Shown piece after piece: positions 15,711 to 24,363 of a stretch of DNA of 64,000 bases (its first letter is position 1; every line of letters starts with the position of its first letter). The DNA lies in contig NZ_AQXZ01000018.1 of NCBI RefSeq assembly GCF_000380645.1, positions 248,001 through 312,000 of the forward strand, in the 5' to 3' direction. Source of the stretch: Smaragdicoccus niigatensis DSM 44881 = NBRC 103563 (lineage in GTDB: Bacteria; Actinomycetota; Actinomycetes; Mycobacteriales; Mycobacteriaceae). Position numbers and translations under genes: made by a program. The notes under the pieces are model-generated. The model saw only the letters and a program-made list of their open reading frames with translations, did not search any database and was not told the origin of the DNA.

Positions 15711-16475
15711 CTAGTTCGGGAGATCGGCGACGATGCTCTTGATCCAGCTGACGATGTTGTCGACCCGGGACGTGATCTCGCCGGCCTTCGACGGGCACTC
15801 ATTCCCGTTGCTCTCGACGGACACCAGCTGCGAAACGCCCGACGGCAGCGTGGTGAAGTAGGGCGCTCCGCTGTCGTGCGGGCAAGCACTCGTGTCGCGT
15901 GACGGCGCGTAGGAAAAGATCGCGACCGTGTCCGGCATGATCGACCGGACTTTGAACTGACCGGTCATCAGCCGCGTCGACGGCACCGGATCGACGCTCG
16001 ACGTGGCACCCCAGCCCGCCAGTGTCACCGTGCTCCCGAACAGGGGACTAGACGTGGGCAACCGGACCGGGGTCACGCCGGTATACGGCCGTGCGAGTTT
16101 TGCCAATGCGATGTCTCGATCGGGAGCCTGCACCACCTCGACGACGTCGATCACGTCTCCTGGCGACTTCGACAGATCGACGGTGTTGAACGTCGCCGTC
16201 GTCCGGTAGGGGACCGGGCCGCTCACATTCGTCCGGAAGACGTCATGGAAACAGTGGCCCGCGGTGATGACCCAGGTCGGAGAGATCAGCGCGCCAGTGC
16301 ACGCACTGTCGTAAGTGGTGCCATCCGGCCGGGGGACTTCGGTCATGGTCAGCTTGGCAGTGAATCCGAACTGACCCGGCTGCGCGGGAGTCCCGTTCGC
16401 AATGGCGGAGGCTGGGGCAGAACCCACGAGAGCAACGCCCGCCACAAGAAAGACAGCACTCAGAACACGTCGCAC
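15711..16475 (-). CDS. Secreted trypsin-like serine protease (S1 family)
   Basis: A 254-residue exported protease: signal peptide at 1-24 (core VLSAVFLVAGVALVGS, cleavage after PASA), then IANGTPAQPGQFGF at the mature start, catalytic His74 (VITAGHCF), Asp121 (DRDIALAKL) and Ser202. The nucleophile motif is CPHDSGAPY; family norm is GDSGGP, so both flanking glycines differ, though Asp-Ser-Gly is kept. Start GTG 16475 is chosen because it gives a normal signal-peptide length; a TTG lies 39 bases upstream. Cysteines are paired as in S1 proteases. Substrate unknown. Confidence 0.85.
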   Translation of the reverse strand: MRRVLSAVFLVAGVALVGSAPASAIANGTPAQPGQFGFTAKLTMTEVPRPDGTTYDSACTGALISPTWVITAGHCFHDVFRTNVSGPVPYRTTATFNTVDLSKSPGDVIDVVEVVQAPDRDIALAKLARPYTGVTPVRLPTSSPLFGSTVTLAGWGATSSVDPVPSTRLMTGQFKVRSIMPDTVAIFSYAPSRDTSACPHDSGAPYFTTLPSGVSQLVSVESNGNECPSKAGEITSRVDNIVSWIKSIVADLPN

Positions 16476-16583
16476 TTGTCCGCCACATCCACTCAATCGT
16501 GTCTGGCGACACAACCAGATCCCCCCGTCAGTCGGTCAAGTCACCCGCGCCGTTAACGGCAGTGATCGATGACACAACCAGCG

Positions 16584-16614
16584 CAGCCCCGGCGATCGAT
16601 AATCGCCGGGGCTG
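16584..16614 (-). terminator. Terminator hairpin after the pentapeptide-repeat gene
   Basis: CAGCCCCGGCGAT (16584-16596), loop cgata, complement 16602-16614: a 13-bp GC-rich perfect stem lying 12 bases past the stop of the minus-strand gene at 16627. No clear U-run. Confidence 0.7.
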
Positions 16615-16626
16615 TGTAGATCGGGA

Positions 16627-17481
16627 TTACTCTTCCGACTTACCCGGAAGGATCGTGACGTCCTTCAACGTTGCCTTGGCGCCTTTGAGCACCGCGTACG
16701 TGATCTTGTCCATGGCCGCACCGTCGAACACCGCCTTCTTGACCGCGGAGTGGCGGAACGTGACGTCCCGGAGCGTGGCATTCCGGAACGAGGTGTTCTT
16801 CAGCGATGTGCTGTTGAAGTTCACGCCGACGAGTTCGAGGCCATCGAAAGAGACGTCGCCGAGGTCCGACGTGCTGAAGTTCGTCCCGACGAGGGTGGTG
16901 CCTTCGAAGTCGACACCCTGCAACGGGATCGCCCGGAACTTGGTACGGGTGAGGTTCGCCCCGGTCAGCGCCACATTCGACGTGTCTGACCCGTAGAAGT
17001 CGGCGTCGGTGAGGTCTGCGCCGCCGAAGGAAGCGGACCGCAAGGCGGCACCCTTGAACTTGGCGCCGGCGAGATCCGAACCGTCGAAGTTCGCCTTCTC
17101 GAGTGCACTGCCGTTGAAGTTCGCGCCGCGCAGGTTGCTGTCGCTCAGGTCCGCGTCGCGGAGGTCGGTGCCACCGAGGAGTCGGCCCGGGGGAGTGTCG
17201 GAGCCGGGTCCGACCACCTTCGCGATGAATCCCCTGATCAGGCCCGGCTTCTCAGTCGGCTGAGCCGGTGCCTGCGGGATCTCTTCCATCAATTCGGAGA
17301 CGTCTCCAAACGAGCTGGTTGCCATGTCGAATGCCTCTTTCTCGGTCTTGCCCTGGTTCTTCAGGTCTTCGTATTTGTCGGTGAGGTTTGCGAGTAGTTC
17401 CTCGATCACGTCGTCCCGCGCGGGGAAGTTGCCGTACGGCGCGAGCGTGGTCTCCAGGAAGCTCCGGAGTTCTGCGTGCAT
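16627..17481 (-). CDS. Pentapeptide-repeat protein with PadR-associated N-terminal domain
   Basis: A 284-residue protein in two parts. Residues 1-70 are helical (HAELRSFLETTL ... ANLTDKYEDLKNQGKTEKEA) and resemble the DUF1700/HAAS-type domain found in proteins encoded next to PadR regulators. From about 100 to 265 run about 30 pentapeptide repeats of the A(D/N)LxX kind (TDLRDADLSDSNLRGANFNG and so on), predicting a right-handed quadrilateral beta-helix, as in DNA-mimic MfpA/Qnr proteins. Start ATG 17481 has GGGAG 11 bases upstream; an in-frame GTG 21 bases earlier overlaps the PadR stop. Translated 17 bases after PadR. Role unknown; scaffold or signalling partner is inferred. Confidence 0.8.
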   Translation of the reverse strand: MHAELRSFLETTLAPYGNFPARDDVIEELLANLTDKYEDLKNQGKTEKEAFDMATSSFGDVSELMEEIPQAPAQPTEKPGLIRGFIAKVVGPGSDTPPGRLLGGTDLRDADLSDSNLRGANFNGSALEKANFDGSDLAGAKFKGAALRSASFGGADLTDADFYGSDTSNVALTGANLTRTKFRAIPLQGVDFEGTTLVGTNFSTSDLGDVSFDGLELVGVNFNSTSLKNTSFRNATLRDVTFRHSAVKKAVFDGAAMDKITYAVLKGAKATLKDVTILPGKSEE

Positions 17482-17498
17482 GTGTTCTGTAGCTCCCT

Positions 17499-17828
17499 TC
17501 ACACCAGGCGATCGATGATCTGCTTGGCGTACTCCCAGTTGCGTTTGTTGTCGTGGTAGAGATCGCGGCCCAATGCGGTGACGCTGTAGTACTTCCGCCG
17601 GCCGCCCTGGGATTCGTCACCCCAGTACGAGGTGATGAAGCCGTCCTTCTCGAGTCGCTTGAGACTCGAATACAAGGTCGCCTCCTTCAACTCGTAGAGC
17701 TGGTCGGAGTTGTCGAATACGAGCTTGGTGATCTCGTAGCCGTACTTGTCGCCATCCGTCAGCAGCCTCAGGACGATCGTGTCCGTATGTCCGCGGAGTA
17801 GGTCCGCGGAGAGTTTCCTGTCTGCCAT
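17499..17828 (-). CDS. PadR-family transcriptional regulator
   Basis: A 109-residue winged-helix regulator of the short PadR (subfamily 2) type. HTH features: DLLRGHTDTIVLRLLTDGDKYGYEITKLV, followed by EATLYSSLKRLEKDGFI and the wing SQGGRRKYYSVTALG, then a short dimerisation helix (WEYAKQIIDRL). ATG 17828 is the leaderless start, placed 8 bases after a -10 element; a frame extending to 18272 is read-through. First gene of a PadR/pentapeptide operon and likely autoregulated through the palindrome over its promoter. Confidence 0.9.
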   Translation of the reverse strand: MADRKLSADLLRGHTDTIVLRLLTDGDKYGYEITKLVFDNSDQLYELKEATLYSSLKRLEKDGFITSYWGDESQGGRRKYYSVTALGRDLYHDNKRNWEYAKQIIDRLV

Positions 17829-17835
17829 GCAATAC

Positions 17836-17870
17836 AACATATGTCGGAGTACCTCGCCTGTCAAGGTACT
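17836..17870 (-). promoter_or_regulatory. PadR promoter with overlapping operator
   Basis: On the minus strand: TTGACA (17864-17859), 17 bp, TATGTT (17841-17836), then eight bases to the ATG, so the message is leaderless. The inverted repeat AGTACCT-N9-AGGTACT (17848-17870) covers the -35 box, and acatatgt (17837-17844), an ATGT/ACAT pair typical of PadR sites, covers the -10. A near-consensus promoter held down by its own product is the simplest reading. Confidence 0.75.
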
Positions 17871-17945
17871 AGAACAGTCCTGGTGTTGTGAGCCGCGAGA
17901 CAGTGCGATCATGAGCATGGAAACGCTTCGATCCCGGGACGGCTT

Positions 17946-18665
17946 ATGCAGACAGACCCGACGTTCGTTCTCATTCACGGTGCCTCCCACGGTGGCTGGT
18001 GCTGGAGACACGTTGCGGATCTTCTTCGTCACCACGGGTGCGTCGTCGTCACGCCGACGTTGACGGGACTGGGCGAACGCGAACACCTGATCGCGTCCGC
18101 GACTATGGACACGCAGATTCGGGATGTCGTCGGCGTCATCGAATGCGAAGAGCTGAACGACGTCATCCTCGTCGGCCACAGCTTTGGTGGGCTGACCGCG
18201 ATCGGCGTCGCGGATCGCATTCCCGAGCGCCTCCGCCAGGTGGTCTTCCTGGACAGCCTGCTCGTCGACCACGGCAAGTCGGTGTTCGACACCTTGCCGA
18301 TCGATGTCGTGGAGACGAGAAGAGCGGAGTCAGAAATCCACCTCGGCGTGCGATGCATGCGAATCCCGCCACCCGAGGCGTATGGCGTGACGGATCCCGA
18401 CGATGCCGCGTGGTTGAGCCGCCGGCTCACGCCGCACCCCATCGCGCTCTACGAAGAGAAGATGCCGTGGTTGCATCCCATAGGGAACGGGCTGCCGTGC
18501 ACGTACATCTCGCTGTGCGATCCCGCCTACTCCACGATCGACGCCAGCCGGGACTACGCGCGTGGCCGGTCGGATTGGACGTGGCTCGAACTTCCCAGCG
18601 GTCATGACGCGATGATCATCGACCCAGTGCTTGTCGCCGAAGCACTGCAGGCGTTGGTCAGGTGA
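17946..18665 (+). CDS. Alpha/beta-hydrolase, esterase/hydroxynitrile-lyase-like
   Basis: A 239-residue single-domain alpha/beta hydrolase. Oxyanion HGASHGGWCW (11-20), nucleophile elbow GHSFGG (about residue 77-82) and a late His in PSGHDAMI complete the triad; the acid lies in the CDPAYSTID loop. The HGGxC/W opening and length match the plant esterase/HNL-like group that in actinobacteria hydrolyses short esters. No signal peptide. The stop overlaps the convergent winged-helix gene by 8 bp. Confidence 0.8.
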   Translation: MQTDPTFVLIHGASHGGWCWRHVADLLRHHGCVVVTPTLTGLGEREHLIASATMDTQIRDVVGVIECEELNDVILVGHSFGGLTAIGVADRIPERLRQVVFLDSLLVDHGKSVFDTLPIDVVETRRAESEIHLGVRCMRIPPPEAYGVTDPDDAAWLSRRLTPHPIALYEEKMPWLHPIGNGLPCTYISLCDPAYSTIDASRDYARGRSDWTWLELPSGHDAMIIDPVLVAEALQALVR

Positions 18666-19815
18666 GGATCTCCACTGTGGATGCTCCGCGCAGCACCGCG
18701 ACCTGTTCGGCTTCCGCCTGAAGTTGGTCGATCTGTAGTGCCGTCAGCGCCTCGAAGGTTTCCAGCGTCAAGGTCAGTCGAGTTCCGGTCTTGCGCGGTC
18801 GCCAGGTACCCACGATCCGTCCGTCTGCCAGGACGGTTCCGGGGGCACCGAGGTGCTTCCACACCTCGCGATGGTGGGCTTTGTCGACGATGGTGTCGCG
18901 GTCCCGCAACTGGGTGTAGGGATCACCAGGTGGCAGAAGCCGAACACCGCCAGGCACGGTTGACTGCCCGAGCAACGCAACGTCGTCCGCGAGCATCCAC
19001 GTGCGATTCCCGTTGAACGAGACCGGCGAAAGCTCGTCGTCGATCGCGCTCCACCACGCGTCGACGTCACCGACGTATACCCCGACCCACGCCGCGAAGT
19101 CCTTGCGCGTCGACGGTCCGTAGCAGTGCAGATAGCGGCGCAGGAGTTCGGATCGCACGTTGTCGATGGGTGTCAATGGTCCGCCCAACCACTCGTCGAC
19201 GAGGACGAAAGGCGCCTTGTTGTCGGTGCGACGAGCGAAGCAGACGATGCCGTGCAGCGTCAGAATCCGCAGGCAGAAATGCACAATGGCCTCGCCGAGC
19301 GGTTGATCTTTGGCGTACGGGCCCTCTGTGTTCCAGGCCGCGCAGGTCTTCGTCGGCAGCCGGTCCGCCACGCGCTCTGCCACGTCCCGGCCGAGTTCGT
19401 TGATCGCCAAATGCCGTCCGTGCAGCGCCTCCCGCACGATGGGGGAGATCAGTGCGACCACCTCGTCAAGCCCGAGGTCGACCTGCTTGAGTGCCTGCTC
19501 GACGCCGAGGATCAGATGAAGCCGCGCCGACTCGGTGGCGGGTAGAACTCCCGTTGTGAAGACCGAAGCGTCGACCGTGGGGAAGTAGTACGGCGCGCCG
19601 CGCAGGCTCCAGGTCTGCAGCAGGGTCTTCTCGTCCACGAGCCGATCGATGACCTCGACCCGGGCATTCAGAGCGAGTAGCGCCGACCCCGGCGAGCTGT
19701 TCTGAATTCCGCAGGCGCCCAGCATTTCTGCCACGTCGGAAGCCGGTCGTCGCGCGAGCAGATGATGCGCCCGCAAGCGGAACGCGATCACGTCACCGGT
19801 CTGTACCTCGATCAC
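18658..19815 (-). CDS. Winged-helix DNA-binding domain protein (HTH_42/YcaQ-like)
   Basis: A 385-residue protein of the winged-helix superfamily that includes YcaQ-type DNA glycosylases and AlkZ-like proteins that unhook interstrand crosslinks. Seen: an N-terminal RLRAHHLLARRP, a RGAPYYFPT segment, a long helical middle with LLRRYLHCYGPSTRKDFAAWVG, and a C-terminal QLRDRDTIVDKAHHREVWKHLGA block with GTVLADGRIVGTWRPRK. The QxQ/HxH catalytic motifs of the AlkZ group cannot be confirmed here. Start GTG 19815 overlaps the upstream stop (GTGA), so it is coupled to the nitronate-monooxygenase-like gene. Confidence 0.78.
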   Translation of the reverse strand: MIEVQTGDVIAFRLRAHHLLARRPASDVAEMLGACGIQNSSPGSALLALNARVEVIDRLVDEKTLLQTWSLRGAPYYFPTVDASVFTTGVLPATESARLHLILGVEQALKQVDLGLDEVVALISPIVREALHGRHLAINELGRDVAERVADRLPTKTCAAWNTEGPYAKDQPLGEAIVHFCLRILTLHGIVCFARRTDNKAPFVLVDEWLGGPLTPIDNVRSELLRRYLHCYGPSTRKDFAAWVGVYVGDVDAWWSAIDDELSPVSFNGNRTWMLADDVALLGQSTVPGGVRLLPPGDPYTQLRDRDTIVDKAHHREVWKHLGAPGTVLADGRIVGTWRPRKTGTRLTLTLETFEALTALQIDQLQAEAEQVAVLRGASTVEILT

Positions 19816-20798
19816 GGAACTCCCGCGAGCTCCCGTACAGCCACGGCAGCGGGCACCACCGACTGGATCCGCAACGCCGTCTCGCCGGCATAGAGCGCGG
19901 TCGCGTCGACCAGTCGTTCCGGCATTCCGGCGAGGGGAGCGGCAGGTCCGAAGAACGGGATCGCGGGAGTCTGGGTCATCGCAAACCGGTCGGCGATGGT
20001 CATCGGCAGATGCCGCATTCCGCTCGTCAGCGACGCGAGACGCCGGATTGCCCGCGGTCCATGCGGGTCGTCGCGACACCACCGGTCAGTTGCCGCGTTG
20101 GGAATGACGCGGTGGCGCATCGGCCATCCCATGCTGAACAACATCGTCTCGAAGGTCCGGTCCGCGGCGATGACTCGTTGTTTGTACGCCTCGTGAGCTC
20201 CGCACTCGGCTGTGAGCAGGAAGCGCGTTCCCGCGACCACCGCAGCAGCACCGGCCTCGAGGGCCTGGCGGGAGTCGGCTGCGGTCGCGATTCCGCCGGC
20301 GACCAGCAGATCATTCGAACGGGTTGCGTCGTGAATTCGGCGCAGGGCTTCCAATGCCGGCTCGACACCAACAAGGTGTCCGCCCGCCTCAATTCCCTGC
20401 ACGACGAGTCCGTCCGCGCCACCAGCGAGGGCCTGCCGCGCCTCGTCGACAGTGCCGACCGTCGCGAGGACGCACGCCTGATCTTCCTGGAGTTGCTCGA
20501 CCAGCCGGCTGTCGAAGCCACCGTGCAGAGTGACCACCCGTGCCTTCGACCTGGCGATCGCCTCGACATGCGCGCGCGTCGTGAAGGGCACCAGAAGGTT
20601 GGCTGCGATCGGCCGTCCACCCGATTGTTCGTACGCAAGGTCGAGTTCGTTTTCGAACTTCTTCGGCGGCAGAATTCCGACAGTCCCGAGGCCGCCGGCG
20701 GCAGAGACCGCGCCCGCCAACATGCCCGCTGCGATGCCACCACCCATGCCCGCCTGGACGACCGGGTGCTCGATTCCGATCCGATCAATGACGCCCAC
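19812..20798 (-). CDS. Nitronate monooxygenase-like FMN enzyme (NPD family)
   Basis: A 328-residue TIM-barrel flavoprotein of the 2-nitropropane dioxygenase/nitronate monooxygenase family, oxidising alkyl nitronates with FMN and O2. Seen: PVVQAGMGGGIAAG (FMN phosphate region), GGFDSRLVEQLQ, VVQGIEAGGH with the usual EAGGH stretch carrying the catalytic His, LLVAGGIATA and AVVAGTRFLLTAE. First of a two-gene unit with the winged-helix gene. Divergent from the MDR oxidoreductase gene (44 bp between starts). Confidence 0.88.
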   Translation of the reverse strand: MGVIDRIGIEHPVVQAGMGGGIAAGMLAGAVSAAGGLGTVGILPPKKFENELDLAYEQSGGRPIAANLLVPFTTRAHVEAIARSKARVVTLHGGFDSRLVEQLQEDQACVLATVGTVDEARQALAGGADGLVVQGIEAGGHLVGVEPALEALRRIHDATRSNDLLVAGGIATAADSRQALEAGAAAVVAGTRFLLTAECGAHEAYKQRVIAADRTFETMLFSMGWPMRHRVIPNAATDRWCRDDPHGPRAIRRLASLTSGMRHLPMTIADRFAMTQTPAIPFFGPAAPLAGMPERLVDATALYAGETALRIQSVVPAAVAVRELAGVP

Positions 20799-20842
20799 GA
20801 TCCGAACGCTACGCCCGGGGACTTAGTGGTTGAGTGAGAACC

Positions 20843-21859
20843 ATGACTGCGACCAACCGCCAGATCCTGTTGGCCTCCCGCCCCGAGGGCGAACCCTCGG
20901 TCGACAACTTTCGGCTGGTCGAGACACCGATACCCGCCCTCGCCGACGGCCAGGTCCTCGTCCGCAACCACTACCTGAGCCTCGACCCGTATATGCGGGG
21001 CCGGATGAACGACACCAAGAGCTACGCGGCGCCGCAGCCTCTCGACGAGGTCATGATCGGCGGCACCGTCGGTGAAGTCGTCGAGTCCAGGAGCGATCGC
21101 TTCGAGGTCGGCGACCACGTCGTCGGTATGGGCGGATGGCAGGAGTTTCAGGTCGCCGATGGCACACCGGGGCAGCTGCGCAAAGTCGATACAACCCACA
21201 TCCCGCTGCAGGCGTATCTCGGTGCGGTCGGCATGCCGGGCATCACGGCGTGGTACGGACTCACCCAGATCATCGACCCGAAACCGGGGGAGACGGTCGT
21301 CGTCAGTGCGGCGAGTGGTGCCGTCGGCAGTGTCGTCGGACAACTCGCAAAAGAGCGCGGCGCGCGCGTGGTCGGGTTGGCCGGTGGTCCGGAGAAGTGT
21401 CGATTCGTCGTCAGCGAACTCGGGTTCGACGTCTGCATCGACTACCGGGAACACCCCGACGCGCGATCGCTTTCCGCTGCCTTGAAGACCGCCTGCCCGA
21501 ACGGCATCGACGGCTACTTCGAGAATGTCGGCGGCATCATCCTCGACGCGGTGATGCTGCGCTCCAACGCCTTCAGCCGGATCGCCATGTGCGGGATGAT
21601 CGCGGGTTACAACGGCGAACCGACGCCGATGCAGATCCCGGCGCTGATTCTCATCAACCGGATGACCATCCGCGGATTCATCGTGTCGGAGCACATGGAG
21701 TTCTGGCCCGAGGCACTGACCGAGCTGGGGTCGTTGTACGCCGCCGGCCGACTGCGGTACCGCGAAAGCATTGCCCAGGGCCTGGACAGCGCTCCGGAGG
21801 CCTTTCTCGGCCTACTCAAGGGCCGGAACTTCGGCAAACAGCTGGTCAAGCTGACCTAA
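20843..21859 (+). CDS. NADP-dependent medium-chain oxidoreductase (CurA/LTB4DH-like)
   Basis: A 338-residue zinc-free MDR reductase that saturates activated C=C bonds (enone/enal reductase, CurA or leukotriene-B4 12-hydroxydehydrogenase group). Hallmarks: YLSLDPYMRGRM at the N-terminal domain, MPGITAWYGL, the Rossmann motif VVSAASGAVGSVVGQLAK, and ENVGG near the middle followed by CGMIAGYN. Start ATG 20843 is preferred over the upstream GTG. Its stop TAA overlaps the next ATG by one base (TAATG), coupling it to the Imm-5-like gene. Confidence 0.9.
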   Translation: MTATNRQILLASRPEGEPSVDNFRLVETPIPALADGQVLVRNHYLSLDPYMRGRMNDTKSYAAPQPLDEVMIGGTVGEVVESRSDRFEVGDHVVGMGGWQEFQVADGTPGQLRKVDTTHIPLQAYLGAVGMPGITAWYGLTQIIDPKPGETVVVSAASGAVGSVVGQLAKERGARVVGLAGGPEKCRFVVSELGFDVCIDYREHPDARSLSAALKTACPNGIDGYFENVGGIILDAVMLRSNAFSRIAMCGMIAGYNGEPTPMQIPALILINRMTIRGFIVSEHMEFWPEALTELGSLYAAGRLRYRESIAQGLDSAPEAFLGLLKGRNFGKQLVKLT

Positions 21860-22365
21860 TGCCCATCCTCCCCAAGGACCGCGACCCGCGGCTGATCACC
21901 ATTCGACGCGGCGGATCACTGACCGACGAACATCACCGTCTCCTCGCGGAGTGGGCGTTCGTGTGCACCGAACACGTTCTCCACCTGTTCGAGCAGACGC
22001 AACCCAACGACTCCCGTCCGCGAGATGCGATCGTTTTGGGTCGTGCCTGGGTCCGCGGTGAGGCGACGTGGCAGGAAGCGCGCCAAGCCGCTTTCGGGTC
22101 GAATGCGGCGGCGAAGGGTGTGCCGGATCCGGCGAAATTCGCCGCGCTGTCCGCGGGCCAGGCCGCGGCCGTCGGTCACGTTGCTGCGCACGATCTCGGC
22201 GCTGCGGCGTATGCCATCCGGGCGGTGGTGGCTGCAGAAGGCGCGCAGGCGCGAATCCGCGAGCGCGACTGGCAGCGGGAACAAATTCCCGCGGCAGTTC
22301 AAGATCTCGTCCTCGACGACCAGCGGAACCGAAGTGCGATCTGCTGGAACGTATTCGACGACTGA
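21859..22365 (+). CDS. Imm-5-like putative immunity protein (orphan)
   Basis: A 168-residue helical protein matching the Imm-5-like group: DPRLITIRRGGSL at the N terminus, HRLLAEWAFVCTEHVLHLFE, ARAWVRGEA and then Ala-rich helices including HDLGAAAYAIRAV, the conserved signature. Proteins of this group are labelled immunity proteins from polymorphic-toxin loci, but no toxin gene is next to this one. The ATG overlaps the MDR stop by one base, so it is translated from that message. Its tail is QRNRSAICWNVFDD. The immunity label is by family name only. Confidence 0.72.
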   Translation: MPILPKDRDPRLITIRRGGSLTDEHHRLLAEWAFVCTEHVLHLFEQTQPNDSRPRDAIVLGRAWVRGEATWQEARQAAFGSNAAAKGVPDPAKFAALSAGQAAAVGHVAAHDLGAAAYAIRAVVAAEGAQARIRERDWQREQIPAAVQDLVLDDQRNRSAICWNVFDD

Positions 22366-22495
22366 TCACGATCACTTAGTCAAACCATATACATTCCGGT
22401 TAACCTCGCTGCAACATATGCACCCGCCGCGGCGATACGCAGTCGTATCGGTCTTCCGCGTTTGACCGTAAGCCCGTCTTGGCTCGAGAGGGTAA

Positions 22496-24295
22496 ATGAC
22501 AGCAGACCTGGCTGAGCTCGCCGTCGTACCCGAGTGGCGCACTCAGCCCGAATCACTTACTCCCGGGTTCCGGCCCGTACGTCGCTTCCGACTCCGGGTT
22601 CCGCTCCCGGCGATCATCGCCCTCGTCTACCTTTCCGCTGCGCTCTTCGTCTTGTGGCGGGTGTGGAAGGGCCTGCGTTCCAGCGTCCTGCCGGACAACC
22701 AGGACCAAGTGATGATGGAGTGGTTCTTCGCGTATGACGCGCACGTGCTCACGCACCTGCAGAACCCGTTCCTCACGACGCTGCAGAATTACCCGACCGG
22801 CTTCAACGGCATGGCGAACACACTGTTGCTCGGGCTGGGGATACCGCTCGCGCCCATCACTCTCGCCTTTGGCCCCACCGCGACATTCGCTCTCACGCTC
22901 ACCCTCGGTATGGCTTCGACGGCTTTCGGCTGGTACTGGGTCTTCCAACGACATCTCCGGCTCCATCAGGTCGCCGCCGTGGTGGGTGGCGCGGTGTGCG
23001 GATTCGGGCCGGCCATCGTTTCCCATGCCCATGGCCATGTGAACTTCGTGTTCGGCGCGCTGCTGCCGTGGATCGCGATTCGCCTCATCCGCGCGGGCGC
23101 GACAAAGCGCCCATGGCGCGACGGTGTGTACCTCGGGCTGCTCGTTTCCTGGCAGATATTCATCGGCGAAGAACCCCTGTTGCTGTTCGCCTTCGGATGC
23201 GTCGTCTTCGGGCTCGGGCTGCTCGGCTTCGACTTCCGGCGCACGGTGACATGGGGACGGGGAGCGGTTCGTCCGATCATCACGGGCGTCGCCGTCACGC
23301 TGGTGCTTACCGGGGTGCCGATTTGGTGGCAATTCTTCGGCCCGCAGAGCTACCGCACGCTCGACCACACCGGCACCAGCAACGACCTGCTCGAGTTCGT
23401 CCAGTTCCCCGAGCATTCGGTCGGGAACCTGCTGTGGACCACCGAGCGACTCTCGACGAACCCGACCGAGCTGAGTGCGTATTACGGGCTCCTGCTGCCG
23501 GTTGTCATCGCCGCGATCGTCGTGATGTGGGGGAGGCCGCTCGTCCGCGCCGCCGCGCTGGCGATCGGAGTGATGCTGGTGCTGTCTCTCGGGCCGACAC
23601 TGGACATTGCCGGCCATCACACCGGTATCCCGCTGCCCTGGGCCGCGCTGCGCGAGATTCCGCCCCTCAGCACGATCGTCGAGTTGCGGTTCGCGGGGGC
23701 TTGCCTGCCCCTGATCGCGATGCTCATCGCGATGGCCATCGACCGGATTCTGCGCAGCGAACACCGTGATGTCCGGATTCTCGGACTTGGGGCCCTGGCG
23801 GTCGCGCTCGTGCCGCTCGTCCCGACTCCGCTCGACGTCGTGCCCCGTCCGCCGGTTCCGGGCTTTATCTCGCACACCATGTGGCAGAAATACGTCCACG
23901 GCGGCAGCGTCGTTTTCGCACCGCTGCCTGGGCACAGTTATGCCGAACCACTGCGGTGGCAGGCCGTCGCCGACTTCGGTTTCCCGATGGCCAGCGGATA
24001 CTTCGTCGGACCCAACGTCTGGGGAGTGGGCAGCCACTACCCCGATCCCAACTTCACGTCCGAACTGCTGAAGTCCGTGTACGAAACCGGCACCGTCCCG
24101 TCGATCACCGACGCTGACCGACTGGAATTCATCACCGATCTCCAGGACTGGGACGCGGACGTCGTCGTGTTGCCGCACACCGTGCGCGATAGGCAGATGT
24201 ACGACGTGTTGACGGCACTCTTCAACCGGCCGGGTACCTATCTCGGGGACGTGTGGGTGTGGCAGTTCGACTTGAAGGGTGCGGCGACCGGGTAA
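22496..24295 (+). CDS. Polytopic membrane protein, GT-C glycosyltransferase-like
   Basis: A 599-residue protein with about ten or eleven transmembrane helices after a short cytosolic tail (first helix at about 36-58), and a large soluble C-terminal domain (from about 460) rich in aromatic residues. Layout and motif DNQDQVMMEWFFAYD in the first extracytoplasmic loop (acidic pair after helix 1) match GT-C folds, which transfer sugars from polyprenyl-phosphate donors to cell-envelope polymers; actinobacterial homologues are often called glycosyltransferases. Ribosome binding site GAGGGT precedes the ATG. Monocistronic. Donor and acceptor unknown. Confidence 0.65.
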   Translation: MTADLAELAVVPEWRTQPESLTPGFRPVRRFRLRVPLPAIIALVYLSAALFVLWRVWKGLRSSVLPDNQDQVMMEWFFAYDAHVLTHLQNPFLTTLQNYPTGFNGMANTLLLGLGIPLAPITLAFGPTATFALTLTLGMASTAFGWYWVFQRHLRLHQVAAVVGGAVCGFGPAIVSHAHGHVNFVFGALLPWIAIRLIRAGATKRPWRDGVYLGLLVSWQIFIGEEPLLLFAFGCVVFGLGLLGFDFRRTVTWGRGAVRPIITGVAVTLVLTGVPIWWQFFGPQSYRTLDHTGTSNDLLEFVQFPEHSVGNLLWTTERLSTNPTELSAYYGLLLPVVIAAIVVMWGRPLVRAAALAIGVMLVLSLGPTLDIAGHHTGIPLPWAALREIPPLSTIVELRFAGACLPLIAMLIAMAIDRILRSEHRDVRILGLGALAVALVPLVPTPLDVVPRPPVPGFISHTMWQKYVHGGSVVFAPLPGHSYAEPLRWQAVADFGFPMASGYFVGPNVWGVGSHYPDPNFTSELLKSVYETGTVPSITDADRLEFITDLQDWDADVVVLPHTVRDRQMYDVLTALFNRPGTYLGDVWVWQFDLKGAATG

Positions 24296-24363
24296 GTCCA
24301 ACTGGTCCGCGCTAACGTCGCAAATTTCCGCAGCGTGTAAACGGAACAGGTACCGTCAGCCAT

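Noticed and set aside
20027-21694. 555-residue minus-strand frame covering the MDR and NPD regions
   Set aside because: Runs antisense to the MDR gene and out of frame over the NPD gene; both true frames have catalytic motifs.
22553-24301. 582-residue minus-strand frame opposite the GT-C-like protein
   Set aside because: Product is Arg/Glu/His-rich without any fold; the plus strand encodes clear membrane helices with a ribosome binding site.
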